A stretch of 64,000 nucleotides of DNA from Desulfobacterales bacterium (GTDB lineage Bacteria > Desulfobacterota > Desulfobacteria > Desulfobacterales > SpSt-501). The DNA is taken from the NCBI GenBank assembly GCA_030834695.1, contig JAUQXK010000038.1, positions 1 to 64,000 on the forward strand, read 5' to 3'. Positions 26,462 to 35,144 of the stretch are shown here, in pieces; position 1 is the first letter of the stretch; each line of letters starts with the position of its first letter. Both the position numbers and the translations under genes were made by a program. The notes beneath the pieces are model-generated. The model worked only from the letters and a program-made list of their open reading frames with translations. It was not told the origin of the DNA and made no database searches.

Positions 26462-27454
26462 TTAATTGGCCCAGCCTTTTTCCTTATAGTATTTTAATGC
26501 ACCTGGATGGGGGGGTACGCCGGGTGATCCAAGCAGTCCATTTTTTGGCTCATACACTGTGAGGCTCGGATGGACTTTGTGTAATCGCTCAACATTTTCG
26601 TTTATTGCTTTAGCTAAACGGTATGCGACAGCATCTTGCATGTCTTTGTGAACCATTATCGCACTGCCGTTGCAACACACCTGTAACGTCTCTTTGCCAT
26701 TTTCCGCCTGCGGGTATGTTCCGGCCGGAATATCACAGGGTTCAAGTCCATATTGATCCAAGTGTTTTATGACCTTTTCAGAAAAAGGAATAATTCTTAA
26801 GCTCCGCCCAACAGCTGCCTCAGTTACTGCAGCAGCGGGGGCAGCATACCATGCCCAAACAAGGTCGATGTTGCGGTCTTTGAACTGGCTAACTTGGTAG
26901 GCGTAGTTGCCCCTTGCAATGTGGTAGCCTTTACCTGAAAGACCGTCAATGTTCGTCTTGTAAACCTCTAAAATCCGCTCGAGAACATAGATCTCAGAAG
27001 CACCAGGGTGAGACATGGCAATGCGTGGTTTGGATGAACCTCCAAAAACATCATCCATGGTCTTATAAGGTGTGTCAGTACCTGCGAAAAGATGTAAGTG
27101 GTTACGAATCATATAACCACAAGCAATCAGACGCAAACTCGAATGCTTTGTTTCGTAAGGGATCTGCCCATCGACTGCAGCCTTGTTCAAAAAAGGCAGC
27201 CCGAAAGCCATATCTACTTTTTTTTCATTGAGGGCTGTCGGGTTTTGAGCTCCACCACCCGGAAGGACTTTAATGATGAGTTCTGGGTCTGCTTCTTGAA
27301 TCACGGTGCTGATTCCTGCTGCAATCGTGTACCAGCCACCTCCAACCGTGCCAGCCATCCAGGTTAAGTTGGTTTGTTCAGCAAGTGTGCTGCCGCCGGG
27401 TATGCCCAAAAGTAAAATTAAAAAAAGAGGCAGAAGCTTAGTATTTTTTCTCAT
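26462..27454 (-). CDS. TAXI family TRAP transporter solute-binding protein
   Basis: This 330-residue protein starts at MRKNTKLLPLF, fixed by AAAGGAG seven bases upstream (an in-frame start 14 codons earlier lacks one). A Sec signal peptide ends near residue 25 (STLA-EQ). The fold shows the TAXI hallmarks WMAGTVGGGWYTIAAGISTVIQ, VLPGGGAQNPTALNEKKVDMAFG and HPGALKYYKEKGW at the end. It delivers the ligand to the fused permease downstream. With an enolase-superfamily gene upstream, the ligand may be a carboxylate or amino acid derivative. Confidence 0.92.
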   Translation of the reverse strand: MRKNTKLLPLFLILLLGIPGGSTLAEQTNLTWMAGTVGGGWYTIAAGISTVIQEADPELIIKVLPGGGAQNPTALNEKKVDMAFGLPFLNKAAVDGQIPYETKHSSLRLIACGYMIRNHLHLFAGTDTPYKTMDDVFGGSSKPRIAMSHPGASEIYVLERILEVYKTNIDGLSGKGYHIARGNYAYQVSQFKDRNIDLVWAWYAAPAAAVTEAAVGRSLRIIPFSEKVIKHLDQYGLEPCDIPAGTYPQAENGKETLQVCCNGSAIMVHKDMQDAVAYRLAKAINENVERLHKVHPSLTVYEPKNGLLGSPGVPPHPGALKYYKEKGWAN

Positions 27455-27518
27455 TTTAATTCTCCTTTCTAAGTTGAAGCATGGTTTGTTTTTCACGTCC
27501 TAAGAATATGGTCATCTT

Positions 27519-28652
27519 TTAGCAAGGGTTTTCCTTTCGCATGTATTTCTCAATTCGGCTTTCATCTACATGAACACCTAAACCCGGCCCTTCTGGTATA
27601 AATACGTTGCCATTTTCATACTTGATGGACTGATCACCGATGTCTCCAGTCAGGAGCAACGGTCCAAAGAGTTCACAGCCATAATCAAGGCAAGGGACAG
27701 CTGCAGCGAATTGCAAATACGCAGCCGTCCCGATGCAGGTTTCAATCATGCAGCCGATATAAGTTCCCAGACCCGCTGCTTGAATTAGGTTATAAAAGCT
27801 CAAGGCTCCCAGTAAGCCCCCCATCTTTGTCAGTTTGATCGAAAAAATATCGGCAGCCCTATTTTTGATTAGCTCCAGACCACTGGTCATGTCATTGAGG
27901 CTTTCATCGGCCATTATTGGCGTGCGGCTCCTTTTCCGCAATTCCCTCAAGCCTTCAATGTCCCACTTGGGTAGCGGTTGTTCGCAAAAATCTAATTCAA
28001 GTTTTTCCATTTCAAAAATTGCCCTCGTGGCTTTTGGGACGTCCCAACCTTGATTAACATCAACACGCAAACTTATCCCACCTCCAAGCTCATTTCGGAT
28101 AGTTTTGATCCGCTCAATGTCGGCATCCAATTTATCTGCGCCTGCTTTCGCTTTGAAAATGTTTATACCTCTTGCCATCATTTGTTTGGCCTCAGCAAGA
28201 TCTTGACTAAGACTTCCGCTTGCCAAAGACCAGCTTAGAGGAACTTTATCTCTGAATCGGCCGCCTAATAAAGCGTAAATAGGTTGTTGATAGTACTTTC
28301 CAAAGAAATCTAAAAGAGCGAATTCGACCGCAGCTTTTGCAAATGAGTTCCCCTTGACCCTTGAATTAATTCTATTCAGGATCACTTTATATTCGAGCAA
28401 ATTACTATTTTTGAGCAAAGGGGTGATGTATCTGTCGATAGTAACTTTAATGCTCTCTGCGCTCTCTTCTCCCCATGTCGGCCCCTGCAAGGTGGCAGCT
28501 TCGCCATAGCCGATTAATCCGGACGAACTAACCAACCGGACTAAAACAAAATTTACCTCTGCAATGCTCCCAAATGACATGACATGGGGTCTTTGAAGCG
28601 GGATGTCTAAAATTATAGTCTGGAGTTCCTTAAGGTATTCAGCTTGCACCAT
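27519..28652 (-). CDS. Enolase-superfamily (muconate-lactonizing/mandelate-racemase type) enzyme
   Basis: This 377-residue protein starts at MVQAEYLKEL after AAAGGAG. The catalytic set of the muconate cycloisomerase subgroup is complete: Lys167 and Lys169 (KAKAG), metal ligands Asp198, Glu224 and Asp249 (RVDVN, FCEQPL, MADES), and the general acid/base Lys273 (IKLTK). Members racemise, epimerise or cycloisomerise carboxylate substrates through an Mg2+-stabilised enolate. The gene leads the TAXI-TRAP pair, so it likely acts on the imported compound. The precise reaction cannot be read from sequence. Confidence 0.9.
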   Translation of the reverse strand: MVQAEYLKELQTIILDIPLQRPHVMSFGSIAEVNFVLVRLVSSSGLIGYGEAATLQGPTWGEESAESIKVTIDRYITPLLKNSNLLEYKVILNRINSRVKGNSFAKAAVEFALLDFFGKYYQQPIYALLGGRFRDKVPLSWSLASGSLSQDLAEAKQMMARGINIFKAKAGADKLDADIERIKTIRNELGGGISLRVDVNQGWDVPKATRAIFEMEKLELDFCEQPLPKWDIEGLRELRKRSRTPIMADESLNDMTSGLELIKNRAADIFSIKLTKMGGLLGALSFYNLIQAAGLGTYIGCMIETCIGTAAYLQFAAAVPCLDYGCELFGPLLLTGDIGDQSIKYENGNVFIPEGPGLGVHVDESRIEKYMRKENPC

Positions 28653-28843
28653 CCGTTCTCCTTTTACCGTCAATAAAAGAAGGTTGAATATGGCCGTGAA
28701 AAACGAATGACTGGTATGAATGTTTTTGAGCGCTCGACTTTTCAAACGATGTAAGGCCGAGTGAACGAAAAGATAGCCTTTTCTGCTATCATTGAACCTC
28801 AAGGGTGTCAATCTCATACCCATTGAAAAATTCGGACAGCCGG

Positions 28844-29508
28844 GTGCGCCACGATGCTGCACAGAAGATGGGGGTTTAGCCCCTCGAAGCCGACTTACAG
28901 GAGTAGGCTTTGCGTATTCCGAGGCAAGCCGGCTTCAAACCACCTCAAGCTGCAGTGGTCAAATCCATGGTGGTGAGCGTTGAGGAAAAGTCATGGCATA
29001 GGACTGTGGCAGGTGTGAATCAAGGAGATGAGCGCAAGCAAACCACGGATGAGGTGTCGAAACAGTAGAGGCGGTGCTAAAACCGAGAATCTAGGCTGGC
29101 CCCGGGATAAGCACGGCGGGAGCTTGTGTACTGGCCGTGCGGCATACGGCATAAAGGTGGCATAACCTTGGTTTAGGCTTTTGTGCGGAACATGGGAACC
29201 CGTCAGGTGATGGCAAGAGAAAACCAGATAAATGAGGACTACAAAGGGGGAAAGTATCGATGCACCGAACGGGGTGAATCATCCTGTAGTAGTGATGAAG
29301 GTCCTGAAAGGGGGCTGGAGCGAAGGGGATTGAACCAGGTTGCAGGCGGTGGCGGCCAACCAGGAGACTGGGAGGAGATGTTCTACTTCCTGCGTCGGCT
29401 TGGGACCGCAAGGTTCCAAGATCAAGGCTGGCAGGAGCCGTATGAATTGAGAGATTCACGTACGAATCTGTGGGGGACTGGAGGTGAAACTCATCCGGTC
29501 TACCCGAC
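28844..29508 (+). ncRNA. Group II intron, apparently ORF-less
   Basis: The 5' end GTGCGCC matches the GUGYG splice-site consensus. Domain V is recognisable at 29435-29468: it begins GAGCCGTATG, has an inner GAGA-type loop and closes with CGTACG. Domain VI follows at 29469-29508 with GACTGGA pairing to TCCGGTC around a bulged branch-point A, and ends TCTACCCGAC. The 400 bases downstream of the 5' end show features usual in domain I (GAGGTGTCGAAACAGTAGAG-like segments). Only about 665 bases separate the ends and no reverse transcriptase frame exists, so domain IV is empty. Mobility would need an enzyme in trans. Confidence 0.75.
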
Positions 29509-29694
29509 CGTCAAAATATCGCCTTTTTGAAAAAGTGAAGTATACAGCCTATTTGCACAAGGCGGTACCGCTGACCGAATATCATCGAATAGGAATCGCC
29601 GGAGATCCATCCGAACACCCACTGATCGCCTCTGGGTTCCAAAACTTCCTTCGTTGTTGCGCAGTCGCGATTATCGGGTCTGCTCCCTCTCGGG

Positions 29695-29844
29695 ATGCAT
29701 GCATTGGTGCCTCCGATGGTGCCGCCGCCTTTTCGGGAGGCGCCGAGCTGGAAGCTGATGCTGGCTTTCATCGTAGCGGCCATCATCTTCGAAACCTGGC
29801 TGTGGAGTCTGCATAGAGACGAACGCACAAGACTCAGTCAATGA
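29695..29844 (+). CDS. Possible 49-residue membrane peptide or gene stump
   Basis: ATG 29695 gives MHALVPPMVPPPFREAP followed by a convincing membrane helix (LMLAFIVAAIIFETWLWSL) and a charged tail HRDERTRLSQ. There is no good ribosome site. It overlaps the start of the 29778 repeat and may be a remnant of a larger membrane protein. Confidence 0.3.
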   Translation: MHALVPPMVPPPFREAPSWKLMLAFIVAAIIFETWLWSLHRDERTRLSQ

Positions 29845-29915
29845 AACGGCCAGGCGCTCCGCATAAAGCGGCTATCACGATAGCGACGCATCGGTTCGGC
29901 GGTACCGGGCGTGTA
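29778..29915 (+). repeat. Flanking repeat of catabolic operon, left copy
   Basis: Similar, in the same orientation, to 36062-36190: shared blocks include GGCTGTGGA, ACAAG, CCAGGCGCTC, ACGAT and CGGTTCGGC-GTAC. The two copies flank the seven-gene cluster 30023-35762. Confidence 0.55.
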
Positions 29916-29966
29916 GAAGGCTTCCACCTCCAAGTAGGTGCGCCCTGCCTGAGAGCAAAATGAAAT

Positions 29967-29987
29967 GGGCGGAAAAAGCTTCCGCCC
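29967..29987 (-). terminator. Terminator of the catabolic operon
   Basis: An 8-bp perfect stem GGGCGGAA/TTCCGCCC with a 5-base loop lies 36 bases after the symporter stop, followed on the minus strand by a moderately T-rich run (ATTTCATTTT). Confidence 0.65.
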
Positions 29988-30022
29988 ACTCTGTCTCCCT
30001 TTAACTCTAATCGATTGGATGA

Positions 30023-31438
30023 TTATGCTCTCTGCACCTCTGGCTCGACCGCTTTTGAGCTTAGGGAGCCAGCATAGGTGAGGAGGGCTGAGATTGGAAC
30101 GGCGAATAGCATTGCAGTCACCGCGGGCAATAGCCCTGAGCGGTCCAGTACGACGAAGCTGATGAACCCGCCGATCATGCCTAATAGGGCTCCTCTGCCG
30201 TTAGCCTTTTTCCAGTAGATTCCTAAGAGGACGGGGAACAGGAAGCAGGAGATTAGTCCCCCGGCTGTCATCGCTGTCATTATTGATATCAATGGCAGCG
30301 GATATAGGGCCACTATTGTTACTGTCGCGCCGATTATGCCCGCCAGGATTGTCCCCAGCCTCATGATGTGCTTTTCGCTCGCTTTGGGATTAATGAACCC
30401 TTTATAGATGTCGTTGGTTGCGGCTGCGGTGGCGGCGAATATGAGGCAGTCTGTTGTCGTCATCGTTGTCCCGAAAAGCACTGCCGCGAAAATGGCCTTG
30501 CCGGCGCGCGGCAAAAACTCGTCGATGACCCTCATCAGTGCCATGTCGGCATTTTTCAGACTCGGGTCCAGGATTGACGCGGTCAAGCCTAGCACGACTG
30601 CGGTGAAGCCTACGATTATGGCTGCCATGGCGGTGCCTGTCCCGAGGGACCTGCGGAGGCTTTTTGAGCTTTGCGTGCTCATGAACCTCATGACGGTCAT
30701 GGGGGCGACGCATCCCCATAAGGCCCAGGTCAACGCTATCCCCATTGTTGAGCTCAGCGGCATGCCTAGTTGCGCGATGGCGGGCTTGCTCTGGATTCCT
30801 GTAGCTATCAGTCCTCCGCTCGGCATGAAATAGAAGATGGCTGCGACGGCGATGACGAAGGTGCCGAGGCCGTCGAAGAGCCCTTCGGCGATGTTGGTGA
30901 TGCTGATGGCGTACATCGTGCCCAACATGATGTAGGCGATGCTCGTGAACCCGGCGATCAAGACAGCCGTCTCATAGGGGATGTCGACCAGCCAGCTGGC
31001 CAGGAGCGCGCAGGCCTTTATCTGGGGGATCACGTAAGCGCTCATGAAGATGAAGGTCAGGATGGAATATATCCCGTGCGGCCCCTTTCCGAACCTGTCC
31101 TTGAAGAAGTCGCCTAATGTGAACAGCTTTCTATCTCTCAGCGGCTTTGCGACGAGGTAGAGCGCGAGCGGGAATTGCAGCGTGAATGCTGCGGCAACCA
31201 TCGCCGCGAACGGCACTCCAAACTTATAGGTCAGGCCCACGATGCCTATGACAGAGCTGGCTGTGGCGACGTCGGCGAAAATCGCGAATGCGCCGGTGAT
31301 GGTTCCCATGAACCGGCCGGCTACCCAGAAGTTCTCTTCCGACTCTCTTGCTTTTTTTGCGTAAACGAGGCCTACTGCTACGCAGGCCCCTAAATAAAGC
31401 GCTATCGTTCCTATTTCCAGCATCCGGATGGATTCCAT
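30023..31438 (-). CDS. Sodium:solute symporter (SSS family)
   Basis: This 471-residue membrane protein has about 13 predicted helices. It shows the SSS-family sequence pattern: ENFWVAGRFMGTITGAFAIFADVATASSVIG near residues 33-65, FTLGDFFKDRFG near 108, and a conserved mid-region MLGTMYAISITNIAEGLFDGLG. Members co-transport Na+ with amino acids, pantothenate, acetate or proline. It is the last gene of the minus-strand operon 35762-30023, next to a two-helix small protein that is a usual companion of this subfamily. The cargo is presumably the substrate of the hydrolases upstream. Confidence 0.9.
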   Translation of the reverse strand: MESIRMLEIGTIALYLGACVAVGLVYAKKARESEENFWVAGRFMGTITGAFAIFADVATASSVIGIVGLTYKFGVPFAAMVAAAFTLQFPLALYLVAKPLRDRKLFTLGDFFKDRFGKGPHGIYSILTFIFMSAYVIPQIKACALLASWLVDIPYETAVLIAGFTSIAYIMLGTMYAISITNIAEGLFDGLGTFVIAVAAIFYFMPSGGLIATGIQSKPAIAQLGMPLSSTMGIALTWALWGCVAPMTVMRFMSTQSSKSLRRSLGTGTAMAAIIVGFTAVVLGLTASILDPSLKNADMALMRVIDEFLPRAGKAIFAAVLFGTTMTTTDCLIFAATAAATNDIYKGFINPKASEKHIMRLGTILAGIIGATVTIVALYPLPLISIMTAMTAGGLISCFLFPVLLGIYWKKANGRGALLGMIGGFISFVVLDRSGLLPAVTAMLFAVPISALLTYAGSLSSKAVEPEVQRA

Positions 31439-31483
31439 TAGCAGCCTCCTTCTTGCAGGGTATATCGCGGATTCAGGGTTGTC

Positions 31484-31678
31484 TTATTCCTTTTCGAAGA
31501 ACTCGCTCTTTTTGATGTAAATTAGTGCTTGAATAAGAAATAACGGGCATGCAAGAAGAAGGAGCCAAGTGCCCAGGTTCAGGCCGGAGATGATGATGCC
31601 CTTGGTTAAAGGATAAACTACCAAGGCCAGCAAGAGGTATGCTACAATCGATATGATCGCGTTTTTGACTCCGAGCAT
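31484..31678 (-). CDS. Small two-helix membrane protein, symporter partner
   Basis: This 64-residue protein has two transmembrane helices (about 9-28 and 34-53) and a charged C-terminal tail KKSEFFEKE. GGAGG-type ribosome sequence precedes the ATG. Proteins of this size and layout often sit directly upstream of SSS symporters, sometimes annotated as DUF3311-like, and are thought to be accessory subunits. I cannot confirm the family. Confidence 0.7.
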   Translation of the reverse strand: MLGVKNAIISIVAYLLLALVVYPLTKGIIISGLNLGTWLLLLACPLFLIQALIYIKKSEFFEKE

Positions 31679-31734
31679 GGTAGGGCCTCCTTTAAGTTGT
31701 AGTTAAAATCACCAGCTGTTTTTCTCCAAGGCGG

Positions 31735-32310
31735 CTATTTCTCTTCACAGGTGATCATCATCACGCATCTTTTGCCTCCCTCGCCTATGGTCGGCTCCGC
31801 CCATTCCAGCTTGATCGGGTGCGGGCTTGCGGTCCCATAGTCTCCGTAGCACATCAGTTCCTTGCAGAGCATCGCGACCTCTTCCTCGGTAGCGCCCGCC
31901 TGCTTGAAGGCCTCGACATGTGGGCAGGAGTAGAACTCTTTCGAGGCGACCTTATCGTTGAGTATCTTGTACTCTTGGTCCCATGCCAGCGTCCCGCCTT
32001 TGCTTGACAGCTTTTTCATGAAATCTTTCGGCGTCCGGATATCGCCCATCTTCTTGCCGTTGAATTCGCCCCACCGGAAGCAGGCTTCCTGGACGAGCTT
32101 GTCGGCGTCCAGTCCTTTCTCTTTCAGGACTTTCCAGACGAAATAGACGAAAAGCCCCCGCGATCCGACCAGCTTCTTGACTATTGCCTTGAAGTCCTTT
32201 ACGGGGACTGCCTCATCCAGTTTTAGCCCGTCCAGGTAGTCATTTATCTCTTTCTTGTCATCCGGATTTATCTGTCCGGAGACTGCCTTTTCCCTGTTGG
32301 TCTTTTCCAT
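31735..32310 (-). CDS. L-2-amino-thiazoline-4-carboxylate hydrolase-like protein
   Basis: This 191-residue protein starts at MEKTNREKAVSG after AAAGGAG. It resembles the ATC-hydrolase family: ACFRWGEFNG, DQEYKILNDKVASKEFYSCPHVEAFKQAG, ELMCYGDYGTASPHPIKLEWAEPTIGEGGKRCVMMI. The founding enzyme opens the thiazoline ring of ATC on the way to cysteine; many relatives have other, unknown substrates. Conserved Cys, His and Glu are visible. Together with the amidohydrolase, aminotransferase and cupin of the same operon it suggests degradation of a cyclic or N-substituted amino acid, which is inference. Confidence 0.7.
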   Translation of the reverse strand: MEKTNREKAVSGQINPDDKKEINDYLDGLKLDEAVPVKDFKAIVKKLVGSRGLFVYFVWKVLKEKGLDADKLVQEACFRWGEFNGKKMGDIRTPKDFMKKLSSKGGTLAWDQEYKILNDKVASKEFYSCPHVEAFKQAGATEEEVAMLCKELMCYGDYGTASPHPIKLEWAEPTIGEGGKRCVMMITCEEK

Positions 32311-32329
32311 CGGTTTCGCTCCTTTATGT

Positions 32330-33502
32330 TTAGATGATTGCGCCATTCTTGATAACTGTCTTGACTTTTCCGACCTGCTCCATGTCCTCTATCGGGTTCT
32401 TGTGCAGGATGACGATGTCAGCGTCTTTTCCGGCTTCGAGTGTTCCTTTCGCCTCGCTGATGCCTAACAGATCGGCAGCGTTCTTTGTCATGGATTTTAT
32501 GACTTGCATCGGCTTCATTCCGCAGGCCTGCATGCACTTGCATTCTTCCACCAGGTTCTCATGGGGATTGATAGGGCTTCCAGCGTCCGTGCCGAATGCT
32601 ATCGGGACGTTTTTCTTGACGCATTTTTTGAACCGGGGCATCTTCTCGTCCATTACCCATCTGGATGCCTTTATCATGTAGTCTGCGACGCCTTTCGCTT
32701 TTCCCTGCTCTGCCATCTGCCAGTAGGCGGCGAAAGTCGGGACGAGGTAGGTGCCTTTCTCGACCATCAGGTCCATTGCCTCTTCATTTATCAGCGTCGC
32801 GTGCTCTACCGAGCTGACTCCTGCCTTGACCGATTCCATTATGCCTTCGAGGCCGTGCGCATGGGCGGCGCTCTTCTTCCCTGCCCTTTTGGCGACATCA
32901 AAGCAGGCCTTCAGCTCTTCGAATGTCAATTCCTGGGCGCCTGGTATCTCGTCCGGTTTTCCGAGCCCTCCGGTGGCCATAACCTTGATGAAGTCTGCTC
33001 CGGAGTGGAGCTGTTTTCTAGCCCCGGCGATGCATTCGTCGGCTCCGTTCACCTCGTGTCCGGAGAAGTGGCCTCCAGTCATGAGCAGGGCCTGACCGCC
33101 GCAGATTATGTTGGGCCCTTTTACCAGTCCCTGTTTTATCGCGTTCCTGATGGCTACGACTTCGAAATGCTTGCTTCCCATATCCCGGATGGTCGTGATT
33201 CCGGCGTTCAGGATCTTTTGGGCTATGACAGCTCCCTGCAGTGTCAGGGTGTAGCTGTCTGTCTTGCCCATGTCGTTCATCGGGTGCGTGCTCGCGTTCA
33301 GGGACAGGTGGACGTGGCAGTTTATGAATCCGGGCAATACGAAGTTGCCCTTTGCTTCCAGGACAAGTTCGTCTTCGCCTGGGGATTTTTTGATTGACTT
33401 GTCTATGTCAATGATTTTCCCGTTTTCGGTCCTTATGTCGCCCTCGAATGGCTTCGAACCCGTGCCGTCTATGATTGTCGCGTTTTTTATTAAAATTTTC
33501 AT
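32330..33502 (-). CDS. Amidohydrolase (imidazolonepropionase/prolidase-like)
   Basis: This 390-residue metal-dependent hydrolase starts at MKILIKNATIIDGTG (GGAGCCGGAAGG upstream; the longer in-frame version overlaps the aminotransferase). The binuclear centre is visible: NCHVHLS at about 63-69, the carboxylated-Lys strand FIKVMATGG, SAAHAHG, VEHATLI and the last Asp in FGTDAGSP. Family members hydrolyse C-N bonds in cyclic or acylated amines such as imidazolonepropionate and Xaa-Pro dipeptides. It is separated by 19 bp from the ATC-hydrolase-like gene downstream. Confidence 0.88.
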   Translation of the reverse strand: MKILIKNATIIDGTGSKPFEGDIRTENGKIIDIDKSIKKSPGEDELVLEAKGNFVLPGFINCHVHLSLNASTHPMNDMGKTDSYTLTLQGAVIAQKILNAGITTIRDMGSKHFEVVAIRNAIKQGLVKGPNIICGGQALLMTGGHFSGHEVNGADECIAGARKQLHSGADFIKVMATGGLGKPDEIPGAQELTFEELKACFDVAKRAGKKSAAHAHGLEGIMESVKAGVSSVEHATLINEEAMDLMVEKGTYLVPTFAAYWQMAEQGKAKGVADYMIKASRWVMDEKMPRFKKCVKKNVPIAFGTDAGSPINPHENLVEECKCMQACGMKPMQVIKSMTKNAADLLGISEAKGTLEAGKDADIVILHKNPIEDMEQVGKVKTVIKNGAII

Positions 33503-33525
33503 CCTTCCGGCTCCTTTTTTCGTGG

Positions 33526-34686
33526 TTATAGGATTTTTTTCAGCCTGTTCATCGCTTCGGACAATCGGTCTACAGGGTGTGTGAGCGCGATGCGGAAATA
33601 CCCTTCTCCGTATCTTCCGTACATTGAGCCCGGTATCACCCATACCGAGATCTTATCCAGTACCTTGAAGCACCATTCTTTCGAGTCAGCCACTCCGGAT
33701 GGCAGCGGAGCCCAGATGTAGAATGTCCCTTTCGGCGCCTCCACCTCGATGCCGCAATCCTTCAGCCCTTGGACGACGACGTCCCGGCGCTCCCTGAACA
33801 TGAGGTTGCGTCGCTCCATGAATTCGTGGGAACCGGTCAGGGCCGCTATCGCCGCGACCTGCAATGGGTAGAAGATTCCCCGGTCCGAGTGGGACTTGAT
33901 TTTTGACAGGCCGCTGATGATTTCATGGTTCCCGATGACGAAGCCCGTCCTCCATCCGCAGGCGTTGAAAGCCTTGGATAATGAGTTGAACTCTATCCCT
34001 ATTTCCTTGGCTCCGTCCACCTGCAGGAAGGATGGCGCGCAATACCCGTCGAAGCATATCTCCGAGTAGGGGTTGTCGGAGATGACGGCAACTTCGTATT
34101 TGTGCGCCCAGTCCACAAGCCGGTAGTAGAAGTCCCCTGTGGCGTGCGCCGAGGTGGGGTTGTTGGGATAGTTCACCCATATCATGCGTGCCTTCCGGGC
34201 GGTCTCCGGCTTTATGGCTTCCAGGTCTGGGAGGAACCCGTTCTCCTTCAACAGTGGGACGGGTTCGATGATTCCGCCGGCTATCTTGACTCCGGCGACA
34301 TATGCCGGATAGCACGGGTCTGGCACGAGGGCGATGTCTCCCGGGTCAAGGAGACAGGTGTGGATGTGGAATAGGCCGTCGGCAGAGCCTAGAAGCGGGA
34401 GCACTTCTTTTTCCGGGTCGCTCTTTACCCCGTACTGTTTTTCGTACCATCCGGATATCGCTTTCTTTAGTGGCAGGGGGGAATAGAAGCTGGGGTAATG
34501 GTGGTTTTTGGGGTCGTAGCATGCGTCGGATAATGCTTTCCTGAACTGCTCTGGAGGCTCTACGTCCGGGTCTCCCAATCCGAGGTTTATCACGTCTTTT
34601 CCCTCGGACCTCATCCGCGTCAGTATCAGGTTCATCGCTGTTCCGAGGTAGCCTTCAAAAGTGTCTAATCGGCGTGCGAGCTTCAT
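33526..34686 (-). CDS. Class I/II PLP aminotransferase
   Basis: This 386-residue enzyme starts at MKLARRLDTFEGYL after GGGAGG. It has the aspartate-aminotransferase fold: LGLGDPDVEPP, SADGLFHIHTCLLDPGD, NYPNNPTSAHA (Asn binding PLP), ISDNPYSEI, and the PLP lysine in FNSLSKAFNACGWRTGF. It is most like LL-diaminopimelate/alanine-type transaminases. In the operon it could remove the amino group from the product released by the hydrolases. All catalytic landmarks and length are intact. Confidence 0.88.
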   Translation of the reverse strand: MKLARRLDTFEGYLGTAMNLILTRMRSEGKDVINLGLGDPDVEPPEQFRKALSDACYDPKNHHYPSFYSPLPLKKAISGWYEKQYGVKSDPEKEVLPLLGSADGLFHIHTCLLDPGDIALVPDPCYPAYVAGVKIAGGIIEPVPLLKENGFLPDLEAIKPETARKARMIWVNYPNNPTSAHATGDFYYRLVDWAHKYEVAVISDNPYSEICFDGYCAPSFLQVDGAKEIGIEFNSLSKAFNACGWRTGFVIGNHEIISGLSKIKSHSDRGIFYPLQVAAIAALTGSHEFMERRNLMFRERRDVVVQGLKDCGIEVEAPKGTFYIWAPLPSGVADSKEWCFKVLDKISVWVIPGSMYGRYGEGYFRIALTHPVDRLSEAMNRLKKIL

Positions 34687-34711
34687 CGGTTGGCCTCCCT
34701 CTCCCTGGTTT

Positions 34712-35122
34712 TTATAGGCTTTCATCTTTCTCGTATACGTTGCAGATGCAGCAGAGGAATGTGGACGGCTTGTCGCTGGTGTTTTTCATGCCGTGCGGCT
34801 CCATGCTCGGGATGTAGATTGATGTTCCCGGGCCGCATTTCTCCTTCCTCTTCAGGTCGTCGATTTTCGGGTCGAACTCCCAGCATTCGAATTCGCCGTC
34901 CAGGACATACATGGTCTGGTGGTAGAAGTGGTTGTGGATTGGGATGTAGCCTCCCGGCTGTATTGTGAAGAATCTCAGGCCGTACTCGGGATACCCGTGG
35001 CCGTCATCTCCGGATTTCGAGAGCCATCTCACGCTGGTCCCTACCACCTCCAGCTTTTTCCCCTTGTAAGGGAACTTGTCGATCTTTTTGTCCTCGCAGT
35101 TCTTCCATGAAATGACGTCCAT
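34712..35122 (-). CDS. Cupin domain protein
   Basis: This 136-residue single-domain cupin starts at MDVISWKN after GGAGAG. Cupin motif 1 is GGYIPIHNHFYHQTMYVLDGEFE (metal ligands His-x-His, His-Gln and a later Glu). Motif 2 is PGTSIYIPSMEPHGMKN. This metal-binding beta-barrel may be an isomerase, dioxygenase or sensor. Its place between the regulator and aminotransferase genes makes a catabolic or ligand-binding role likely. Confidence 0.85.
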   Translation of the reverse strand: MDVISWKNCEDKKIDKFPYKGKKLEVVGTSVRWLSKSGDDGHGYPEYGLRFFTIQPGGYIPIHNHFYHQTMYVLDGEFECWEFDPKIDDLKRKEKCGPGTSIYIPSMEPHGMKNTSDKPSTFLCCICNVYEKDESL

Positions 35123-35144
35123 CTCTTCTCTCCACACTTTTGAT

